This document shows positions 1 to 5,610 of a stretch of 9,522 nucleotides of DNA, piece after piece. Origin of the DNA: an uncultured Streptococcus sp. (GTDB taxonomy: Bacteria; Bacillota; Bacilli; Lactobacillales; Streptococcaceae); the NCBI GenBank assembly GCA_916048145.1, contig CAJZGT010000044.1, positions 1 through 9,522 of the forward strand, given 5' to 3'. Position numbers and translations under genes: made by a program. The notes under the pieces are model-generated. The model was not told the DNA's origin. It saw nothing but the letters and a program-made list of their open reading frames with translations, and did no database searches. Each line of letters starts with the position of its first letter. Position 1 is the first letter of the stretch.

Positions 1-233
1 GCACAAGTACGTCAGCAAGTACATCAGCAAGTACGTCGGCTTCAACAAGTGCAAGTACATCGGCTAGCACATCAGCTAGCACGTCGGCATCTGAGTCAGC
101 AGATAAGTCAAGACAGCAATTGCCAAATACCGGTACAGAAGTTTCTAAATCATCTGTACTCCTTGGAGCTTTGGCAGCTGTGACTGGTTTAGGTCTGTTT
201 GCGAAACGCCGTAAGCGTGATGACGAAGAATAA
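1..233 (+). CDS. Serine-rich repeat adhesin (SRRP, PsrP/GspB type), 3' end only
   Basis: This is the C-terminal end of a cell-wall-anchored serine-rich repeat glycoprotein; the gene enters from the left edge, so only 76 complete codons (from base 3) and the stop are visible. Reading order is a (TSAS)n tract of Ser, Thr and Ala, a short spacer (ESADKSRQQ), the sortase signal LPNTG, a hydrophobic segment (about VLLGALAAVTGLGLF) and a basic/acidic tail KRRKRDDEE. That is the standard end of a sortase A substrate. In this family the serine repeats carry O-glycans added in the cytoplasm, and the protein leaves through SecA2/SecY2. The secY2, asp1 and asp2 genes downstream support the assignment. 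Which SRRP it is (PsrP, Fap1, GspB or another) cannot be told, because the ligand-binding N-terminal region is outside the window. Confidence 0.95.
   Translation, partial: TSTSASTSASTSASTSASTSASTSASTSASESADKSRQQLPNTGTEVSKSSVLLGALAAVTGLGLFAKRRKRDDEE
3..92 (+). repeat. TSAS-coding 12-bp degenerate repeat of the SRRP
   Basis: The tract encodes Thr-Ser-Ala-Ser units end to end, with a 12-bp DNA period of the form ACR-TCR-GCW-AGY. Codons alternate among synonyms (ACA/ACG, TCA/TCG, AGT/AGC, GCA/GCT), so the protein repeat is more perfect than the DNA repeat. It is the end of what is normally a repeat region of hundreds to thousands of residues and the acceptor region for O-glycosylation. The window edge truncates it, so copy number is unknown. 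Confidence 0.9.
120..230 (+). other. LPXTG cell-wall sorting signal of the SRRP
   Basis: Codons at 120-134 read LPNTG, the sortase A recognition motif cleaved between Thr and Gly. They are followed by a hydrophobic span of roughly 18 residues and a tail rich in Arg, Lys, Asp and Glu before the TAA at 231-233. All three parts of a Gram-positive sorting signal are present and in order. Confidence 0.95.
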
Positions 234-280
234 TCGTATTAAAAATACATAAAAAGTATTGTTATTTCGATTTATGAAGA

Positions 281-316
281 ATCCCTTGGATGAAAAATCA
301 TCCAGGGGATTTTTTT
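281..316 (+). terminator. Rho-independent terminator after the SRRP gene
   Basis: A 12-bp stem is formed by 281-292 (ATCCCTTGGATG) and 299-310 (CATCCAGGGGAT), with one G-T wobble and a 6-nt loop (AAAAAT), followed by a T run to 316. It begins 47 bp after the SRRP stop codon. It should end most SRRP transcription, which implies that the glycosyltransferase genes downstream need their own promoter. Confidence 0.92.
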
Positions 317-865
317 GGTATGTCAGGTATGATTAGATATGAAGCAGAACCCCTTTGTAAGTATTCGATACTGGGGGGCATAACGATTTTTGATTATGAC
401 TATTATGAAGTTGTGAGCATCGAAAGAGATTCGCACTCCAATAGTAAGTGGCTATATTTGAGAGTTTGTATATTCTAATGGTGTAGTGAGCGTCCATATT
501 TAGAGAGTTTTTTCTTAGTAGCTGGTGCTTGTAATAAATAATGAGTAAATGTATTTTTGAAGCAGTCATCTTAAGCATATCTGAATGAGTTCATTTGATT
601 AGTTATGAATAATGTTGTTTGCCATGAGGCCAAGGACTTAAAGATTATCTATTCTATTAGATTTGTTTATACTCTTTATATATCTGAGATACCCATATTT
701 GAATAAGCATAGACTGAGATTAGAAAACGAGGTTTATAGAATAGAACTCTAGGATACATGAAATAAGTTTCAGAAAGCTATCTAAACTTTATCTCGGATA
801 AAACTGATATTAATGGTTAGACGAGAATGAACTAAAGTACTGTTTGGATTTCGTTGAGTATCATT

Positions 866-893
866 TTGTAAAAAGGTATAAAAATGATATAAT
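866..893 (+). promoter_or_regulatory. Candidate sigma-A promoter upstream of the glycosyltransferase cluster
   Basis: A perfect TATAAT at 888-893 lies 16 nt after TTGTAA (866-871), which matches the TTGACA consensus at four of six positions. Because the SRRP terminator lies upstream and all genes downstream run in the same direction, this is the best placed promoter for the glycosyltransferase cluster. The leader to the first substantial start codon (1146) would be about 245 nt and would include the 41-codon relic. In AT-rich DNA such matches also arise by chance. Confidence 0.5.
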
Positions 894-992
894 GTATTGT
901 AGGATTTTTAAAGATGAAACTAGCATTTTCTATATATGAAGATTATAAACATGTATAATCTCTATGAGAATTGAGAGTAGTCAGGAGATTTA

Positions 993-1118
993 ATGAGTCT
1001 TGTTGTACTTATCTATAGTAGAGGATTATATAGAGGTTGCTTCCAAATCTTTTTGAATCAGATATATAGAATAGATAAATATAGTCAATACAGTTTAATG
1101 TTTTTTGTAATTTTTTAG
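993..1118 (+). pseudogene. Probable remnant of a family 2 glycosyltransferase N-terminus (41 codons)
   Basis: An ATG at 993 follows AGGAG (983-987) with 5-nt spacing and opens 41 codons ending in TAG at 1116-1118. The translation begins MSLVVLIYSRGLYRGCF. Set against the intact family 2 enzyme at 5611 (ISVVVPIYNVEKYLRLCL), SxVVxIY, the following Tyr and Cys, and LxQxY line up if one codon is missing from the relic. The NDGS nucleotide-binding motif that should follow is absent, and the frame stops. It looks like the start of a GT2 gene of which only the ribosome binding site and the first beta-alpha unit survive. Alternatives are a chance ORF or a short leader peptide. The similarity is judged by eye only. 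Confidence 0.4.
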
Positions 1119-1145
1119 TGTAAATAAAATTTATTAGGTGGGTAA

Positions 1146-2358
1146 ATGGTTCAGAAGACAATCGTTCTTGCAGCAAATCAAGCTTATGTGAGTTATTTAG
1201 AAACAACAATTAAATCTATATGTAGCCATATGAAGCAGATTAAGTTTTATATCCTAAATGAAGATATTCCAACTGATTGGTTCCAGTTAGTAGAGAATCA
1301 TCTTGAAAAAATAGATTCAGAGATTGTAAATGTTAGATGTTCTTCAGCTATGTTTCAGGATTATAAACTTCCAACAGCACATTTAAACTATGCTACTTAT
1401 TTTCGTTATTTAATTCCAAATCATGTCGTAGAAGATAGGGTCTTGTACTTGGATAGTGATATGATTGTGACACAGGATTTATCAAATTTATTTGAATTGG
1501 ATATGCAAGGTTATCCTCTTGCTGCAGTTGAAGATTTACCGACAACATCGGATGAGTTTAATGCTGGTTTATTATTGATAGATAATAAAAAATGGAGAGA
1601 GGAAGATGTTGTGAATCAGTTATTTGATTTGACTGCTCAACATCATCATGAGGTCTACGGGGATCAAGGAATCTTGAATCTCGCTTTTCGGGATAATTGG
1701 TATCGACTTCTCTCTAACCTATAATCTTCAAGTGGGGTCAGATAGTCAGCAATTTACACTGGGAGATATGGCTTGGTATGATCTTTTTAAAGGAAAACCA
1801 GCTGTTATTCACTATACTACAGGCTTGAAACCGTGGTATCAGCATCATTTTAATCGATTCAGAGAAGAATGGTGGTTTTACTATGGATTGTCTTGGGATG
1901 ATGTTATACTTAGAAAATATCCTACAAAAGAAGGATGGAGTGCTCTTGTTTCAACTCCTCCTTATCAAACAGCTATTTACACAAATAGCGTCAATCTGCA
2001 TGAAGTAGAGAAATTGATTAAAGCTCTTCCTCAGGTGAATTTTAATATTTTAGCTCATTGTTATTTTGCCCCAGAAATTTTAGGGTTAGAGAGGTATAAA
2101 AATGTCTCTTTATTCCCGTGCTTTGATCCTTTGACGCATAAAAAAGTTTTCAATCAGTTAGATTTTTATTTAGATATTAACTATGAGGATGAAATCTATA
2201 ACATTATCCAAAAAGTAGTAGATAAGGGAATTCCTTTCTATTCTTTTCAAGCAACTAATCATGCAAACGAAATATCTCACTATGTTTTTGAAAATCAGGA
2301 TGTTCAGGGAATGATTCAGCATATCAAAAACTATTTGAATACCTTAGAAAATACGTAG
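1146..2358 (+). pseudogene. Family 8 glycosyltransferase, split by a frameshift near 1709-1715
   Basis: A GT8 retaining glycosyltransferase of SRRP loci, which in this setting extends the O-glycan in the cytoplasm. The first part (1146-1724, 192 codons, AGGTGG at 1136-1141) carries the GT-A fold with the metal-binding DSD at residues 103-105 (YLDSDMIV), FNAG at 138-141 and GDQ at 172-174. The second part, in another frame to 2358, carries the family motif HYTTGLKPW (1810-1836), then a C-terminal domain of about 125 residues starting at TNS (1981) that resembles the GtfB C-terminus. Family spacing in the WxxLxxxYNxxVG segment predicts one base fewer than present near 1709-1715. The frame then stops at TAA 1722-1724. 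The downstream half has only an internal GTG (1732) without a ribosome binding site. Both halves are otherwise undamaged, so the lesion is recent, a phase-variable state, or a sequencing error. It is probably inactive as read. Confidence 0.88.
1709..1715 (+). repeat. Short CT tract at the frameshift point of the GT8 gene
   Basis: Bases 1709-1715 read TCTCTCT. The two GT8 reading frames must join between about 1705 and 1715, on or beside this tract. Gain of one CT unit, loss of two, or loss of one base here would each restore a single frame across the whole gene. The tract is very short for a classical phase-variation repeat, so slippage is possible but not shown. Confidence 0.5.
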
Positions 2359-2363
2359 AATGA

Positions 2364-2604
2364 ATGCAAACAGAACCATTAATTAGTGTTATCGTGCCAG
2401 TCTATAATGTAGCACCTTATCTAGAACTAACCTTGGATAGTATAAGATGCCAGTCTTATCAAAATTTAGAAATTATTTTAATTAATGATGGTTCAACGGA
2501 TGATTCGGAAAGTATCGGAAAGTATTTGTAAAGATATTGCATCTCAAGATACAAGATTTAGATACATTTATCAAGAAAATGGAAAAAGTAAAAAATGTTT
2601 GTAA
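2364..2604 (+). pseudogene. N-terminal fragment of a family 2 glycosyltransferase, frameshifted and truncated
   Basis: From ATG 2364 the frame reads MQTEPLISVIVPVYNVAP, then a GT2 beta-alpha unit ending in INDGSTDDSESI, and stops at TAA 2529-2531. If one copy of a 10-bp duplication (2505-2524) is removed, the frame continues as SICKDIASQDTRFRYIYQENG, the expected GT2 continuation, and stops at 2602-2604. The ARNxG segment, the DSD metal site and the whole C-terminal half, more than 200 residues, are missing. It starts 5 bp after the GT8 stop codon, so the two were once neighbouring operon genes. Its end overlaps the start of the GtfB-like gene by 10 bp, which suggests a deletion that joined the two. 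It cannot be catalytic. Confidence 0.88.
2505..2524 (+). repeat. Perfect 10-bp tandem duplication (TCGGAAAGTA x2) disrupting the GT2 fragment
   Basis: TCGGAAAGTA occurs twice head to tail at 2505-2514 and 2515-2524. Removing one copy restores a frame that reads on as normal GT2 sequence (DSESICKDIA), so the duplication is the frameshifting mutation itself. Ten is not a multiple of three, and loss of a copy would be an exact reversion of this lesion, although the gene would remain truncated further on. Confidence 0.95.
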
Positions 2605-3872
2605 TTGCAAAGAGAACAGATGAAAAAATACCGAAAATTAAGGAAATTTTTCAGAAATTAGAGAAGCCGTTAACCGTATTCTATGTTGATTGTTTTGATG
2701 ATCTAGATCGTCTTGAACAAGGGGAGTTAACAGCGCTAACATACTTTCTAATGAAAGAAGAGGGGCAATCTCTCTTTTTTAACAATTTACCTCTGCCCCC
2801 TTACTGGGAGATAACGACAGATGGTTTAGAAGGCTATGTTTATGATCACGGCAAAAAGAAAGCGGGAATAAAGTTTCGTCAACCACAATCAGAACGTACT
2901 GTTGCGAGAATTTACTGGTATGATGAAGAAGAAAAATGTATCTGGATAGATTATTACAGCGCTTATGGTTTGAAAGTTTGTCGTGAGCTTTTAGATGAAG
3001 AAGAAAAGAGTGTACTGAGAACTATCTATGACTCAGAAGGGAGAGAAGTTCTGGTCGAATGGTTACAACAAGATAAAATAGCTTACTTTGATTCACAGAA
3101 GAATCCAACTATCTATCCTAATCGTCATTCTTTTCTCCTTAAAGTATTAGAAGAGATAGTAGAGAGAGAAGATATTTTAATTTTGGGAGAAGAGATTCTC
3201 TCGCTTCTTCCCTCAAGCAAGAAAGAAAATTACTATTATTTGGCAGATGATATAATAGAGGCTGATAAGATTGCAGACCGAGTGAATCAGGTTCTAGTAA
3301 TGTCTCCTAAAGTTTCGGATGTTTCTCCTTACACTCATTTATATGGTTTTGCCCTAGATAAACCAGTTCCAGTTAGACCACAAGCTATAATTGTTACGAA
3401 TTCTGAATGGATAGAAGGTTTAGAACAACTATTGATTCAGTTTCCAGAGATTGATTTCCATGTAGGAGCAGTTACAGAGATGGGAAGTCGTATTACTAAT
3501 TTATCTATCTATTCTAATATGCACATACATCCAGGAATGAGTTATCGACTTTTTCAAGAATTACTGGATAGCAGTAGTTTCTATTTTGATATTCAGTATG
3601 ATATTGAAATTCTTGCCTCTTCTTTACGTGCGGTTGAAAGAGGAATATTACTTTATACATTGGACAATCTGACTCATCATGAAGAATATAAAAAATTAGA
3701 AACTTGTTACGATACAATAGAGTCTCTCATTCAAAATGTACGCCAAGTTATAGAAAATCCTGATAAGTATTATCAACTTTCTAGAAATCAAGCTCAAATA
3801 TTAGGGATAACTAGTTTAGAAGATTATCGTAGTTTATTTGGTAGATGGGAGAGAAAATTTGACTGTTTATAA
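2595..3872 (+). CDS. gtfB: GtfB-like accessory Sec glycosylation protein (co-subunit of GtfA)
   Basis: This 425-residue protein resembles GtfB, the non-catalytic, substrate-binding partner of GtfA in the enzyme that puts GlcNAc on SRRP serines and threonines in the cytoplasm. GtfB-like landmarks are FFNNLPLPPYWEITTDGLEG (about residues 61-80), WIDYYSAYGL (117-126), TNSEWIEGLEQLL (268-280), FHVGAVTEM (288-296) and FYFDIQYDIEIL (329-340, where classical GtfB has YLDIN). Length fits the family, about 440. An in-frame TAA at 2589-2591 fixes the start at ATG 2595 or later, and no good ribosome binding site precedes it, only GGAAAA at 2581-2586. The first 55 residues match classical GtfB poorly and may have been altered at the junction with the GT2 fragment. 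Its stop overlaps the GtfA-like start by 14 bp. It could be a second, GtfF-like paralogue, since the usual gtfA-gtfB pair lies after secA2. Confidence 0.8.
   Translation: MFVIAKRTDEKIPKIKEIFQKLEKPLTVFYVDCFDDLDRLEQGELTALTYFLMKEEGQSLFFNNLPLPPYWEITTDGLEGYVYDHGKKKAGIKFRQPQSERTVARIYWYDEEEKCIWIDYYSAYGLKVCRELLDEEEKSVLRTIYDSEGREVLVEWLQQDKIAYFDSQKNPTIYPNRHSFLLKVLEEIVEREDILILGEEILSLLPSSKKENYYYLADDIIEADKIADRVNQVLVMSPKVSDVSPYTHLYGFALDKPVPVRPQAIIVTNSEWIEGLEQLLIQFPEIDFHVGAVTEMGSRITNLSIYSNMHIHPGMSYRLFQELLDSSSFYFDIQYDIEILASSLRAVERGILLYTLDNLTHHEEYKKLETCYDTIESLIQNVRQVIENPDKYYQLSRNQAQILGITSLEDYRSLFGRWERKFDCL
3847..3852 (+). promoter_or_regulatory. Ribosome binding site that fixes a TTG start for the GtfA-like gene
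   Basis: GGGAGA at 3847-3852, inside the end of the GtfB-like gene, lies 6 nt before TTG at 3859. Starting there gives MTVYNFN, the N-terminus typical of GtfA proteins (MTVYN). The earlier in-frame TTG at 3838 would add seven residues (VDGREN region) with no family match and no ribosome binding site, so it is rejected as the start. Confidence 0.75.
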
Positions 3873-5370
3873 TTTTAATCTATTGCTAGGGTTTGAACCA
3901 AATGGAGTAGATGTTGCACAAGCACATCGCCTTAAAATGTTTCGCAAGTTAGGTGTAGAGACATATTTTGTATTTACCCATTGGCCAAATAGTGAACAAT
4001 TAGATTATTTTTTATCCAAAGGTTATCGATACAATGAACTTCTTTTTGCTCAACTTTTGTTTACGGATCAGTTAGTAACAGAACCCATTCTTTCTTCGAG
4101 TGAGATGGAAATGCTTTTGGGATTGGAGAAGTCACAACAAATTGATAGTTCTGACGAAAGTCAATCTTATAAACTAGATAATGGAGAAGTCATCGTTTTT
4201 CGGTACAGTAAATATTATTTAGATAAGGTTCAGTATGTGGATTATTTTTCAGAAGGATATTTACTAAGAAGGGAAATGTACTCTACAAGAAAACTAGTAA
4301 CTGATTATTTTGTATTGAACTATCAAAATAATCACATTTCAGCTGAACTAGGGAAACGTGTTTATCATAACCAAGACGGAAGTGTAGCATTAGAGGAAAT
4401 TTCTCAGAAAGAGAAACGTCTTTATCTATTAAAAGATAATAGACTAATAACACATGAAGAGCTGATAACTTTTTTTATAAATAAGCTCAACCTAAAAGAA
4501 AGAGATATTGTTCTGATGGATAGAGCTTCGAATATTGATTTTGCTCGTCCACTATTGGAGCAATCATCAGGTGCAAAACTAGGACTAGTGTTCCATTCGG
4601 AACATACTTTTGGTGAGCATCCCTTTAGCTATGAATATTACTACCCTGTAAAGTATGCTAATCGTTTTGACTTTATGATTACATCTACTAAGTTACAGGC
4701 AGAAATTTTGAAGGAGTCTTTTCAAAAAGAAGGACAGCAAGCTCCCAAAATTTATACTATTCCAGTAGGGAGTTTGAAGTCTTTACAATATCCAGACAAA
4801 GTTAGGCAACCACAAAAAATTATGACTGCGTCAAGATTGATTTACTCAAAGCGAGTCGATTTAGCTATTAGAGCAGTTGTTTTAGCGCATCAGAAGGGTG
4901 CAAATATTGATTTTTCTATCTTTGGTCAAGGTATGGAATATAATGGGTTAAAAGAACTGATTTGTGAATATTCGGCAGAGGATTATATCCATCTAAAAGG
5001 ATATGCGAGACTAGATGACGAGTACATAAAACATAGTATTTATCTAACAGCTTCTATAACTGAGACTTTTGGTTTGACCCTGATGGAAGCGGTTGGAGCA
5101 GGATTGGCTATTGTTGGATTTGATGTAAGATATGGTAATCCTACCTTTATACTAAATGGGGAAAATGGTTATTTAGTTCCTTTTGAAGGTAGAAGTGATC
5201 AGGAGTTGGTAGAGGACATGGCTCAGAGATTAGTTGAACTGTCTTCTAAAGATATGGAGGATTTTCATAGAAATTCTTATCAGTTGGCGCGTGATTACCT
5301 AGAGGAACGAATCTTGGAGCTCTGGAATGGTTTTCTTGGAGATCAGACTTCAAGAATAGCTATATCTTAG
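3859..5370 (+). CDS. gtfA: GtfA-like accessory Sec O-GlcNAc transferase (GT4, GT-B fold)
   Basis: Catalytic subunit type that moves GlcNAc from UDP-GlcNAc to Ser/Thr of the SRRP, working with a GtfB partner before export. With the TTG start it has 503 residues, the usual GtfA length. Residues 1-30 are the first Rossmann unit with GFEPNGVDVAQAHRLKMFRK (GtfA has SSGVEYAQAYR). About 45-210 is the beta-rich insert called DUF1975 in GtfA. HSEH is at 246-249. ASRLIYSKRVDLAI (324-337) and FGQGME (355-360) belong to the donor site. ETFGLTLME (402-410) is the EX7E motif, followed by AVGAGLAIVGFDVRYG. No catalytic motif appears broken. It overlaps the GtfB-like gene by 14 bp, implying translational coupling. 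Canonical gtfA precedes gtfB and lies after secA2, so this may be a second pair, as reported for GtfE/GtfF in S. salivarius. Donor sugar is inferred from family only. Confidence 0.85.
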   Translation: MTVYNFNLLLGFEPNGVDVAQAHRLKMFRKLGVETYFVFTHWPNSEQLDYFLSKGYRYNELLFAQLLFTDQLVTEPILSSSEMEMLLGLEKSQQIDSSDESQSYKLDNGEVIVFRYSKYYLDKVQYVDYFSEGYLLRREMYSTRKLVTDYFVLNYQNNHISAELGKRVYHNQDGSVALEEISQKEKRLYLLKDNRLITHEELITFFINKLNLKERDIVLMDRASNIDFARPLLEQSSGAKLGLVFHSEHTFGEHPFSYEYYYPVKYANRFDFMITSTKLQAEILKESFQKEGQQAPKIYTIPVGSLKSLQYPDKVRQPQKIMTASRLIYSKRVDLAIRAVVLAHQKGANIDFSIFGQGMEYNGLKELICEYSAEDYIHLKGYARLDDEYIKHSIYLTASITETFGLTLMEAVGAGLAIVGFDVRYGNPTFILNGENGYLVPFEGRSDQELVEDMAQRLVELSSKDMEDFHRNSYQLARDYLEERILELWNGFLGDQTSRIAIS

Positions 5371-5610
5371 AGAGTTCAATATTCTAATGATAAATTTATA
5401 AAAGAGAGAGGAATATGAGTCTTGAAACGAAAGCAATCTATCAATAATGAGGGATAGATTGAGAAAATTATCGATGAAGTTTATCGTCTTTGAAAAACTA
5501 TTTTTGATTTTGATAATACTCGTCATAATGTGTCTAGAGGTTCTTTTATTTGTGATCACTCTTATCCTGAAAATAAGGTGTTTAAAATAGATAATAAGGA
5601 GTTGACTTAT
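5371..5610 (+). other. 240-bp degenerate spacer with possible gene remnant
   Basis: Between the GtfA-like stop and the next glycosyltransferase there is no intact gene. A purine-rich ribosome binding site (AGAGAGAGG, 5403-5411) precedes ATG 5415, which opens only 10 codons (MSLETKAIYQ) before TAA. Further on, the frame shared with the next gene reads IEKIIDEVYRL, a stop at 5491-5493, then an open, protein-like stretch (IFDFDNTRHNVSRGSF and onward) into the next gene. A 47-codon ORF at 5447-5590 encodes a hydrophobic segment but has no ribosome binding site. A small gene with two or three lesions may once have stood here. I do not recognise its family. Confidence 0.4.

Larger units (their letters stand above)
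317..1145. other. Long gene-poor spacer between SRRP terminator and first glycosyltransferase
   Basis: About 830 bp, AT-rich, with stop codons in every frame and no intact gene that I can recognise. It holds a candidate promoter (866-893) and a 41-codon glycosyltransferase-like relic (993-1118), both listed separately. I see no tRNA, no insertion sequence ends and no tandem repeat. The short open frames starting at 290 and on the minus strand near 333-578 and 1009-1209 have no ribosome binding site or recognisable protein and are treated as chance. The stretch may be a decayed gene region, but outside 993-1118 nothing identifies what it was. Confidence 0.6.

Noticed and set aside
3..92. CRISPR-like or satellite repeat reading of the 12-bp periodic tract
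   Set aside because: There are no spacers; the period is explained by TSAS protein repeats with synonymous codon variation ending in an LPNTG anchor.
290..478. 62-codon plus-strand ORF after the SRRP gene
   Set aside because: Its start lies inside the terminator stem, it has no ribosome binding site, and the translation resembles no known protein.
333..578. 81-codon minus-strand ORF
   Set aside because: No ribosome binding site or promoter on that strand; low-complexity AT-rich translation consistent with chance.
1732..2358. Second half of the GT8 as a separate gene from GTG 1732
   Set aside because: No ribosome binding site precedes the GTG, and the product would begin in the middle of the GT8 catalytic domain; it is the continuation of the same broken gene.
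5447..5590. 47-codon ORF encoding a hydrophobic segment
   Set aside because: No ribosome binding site, and the hydrophobic stretch is what T-rich DNA gives by chance in this frame; it ends just before the GT2 start.
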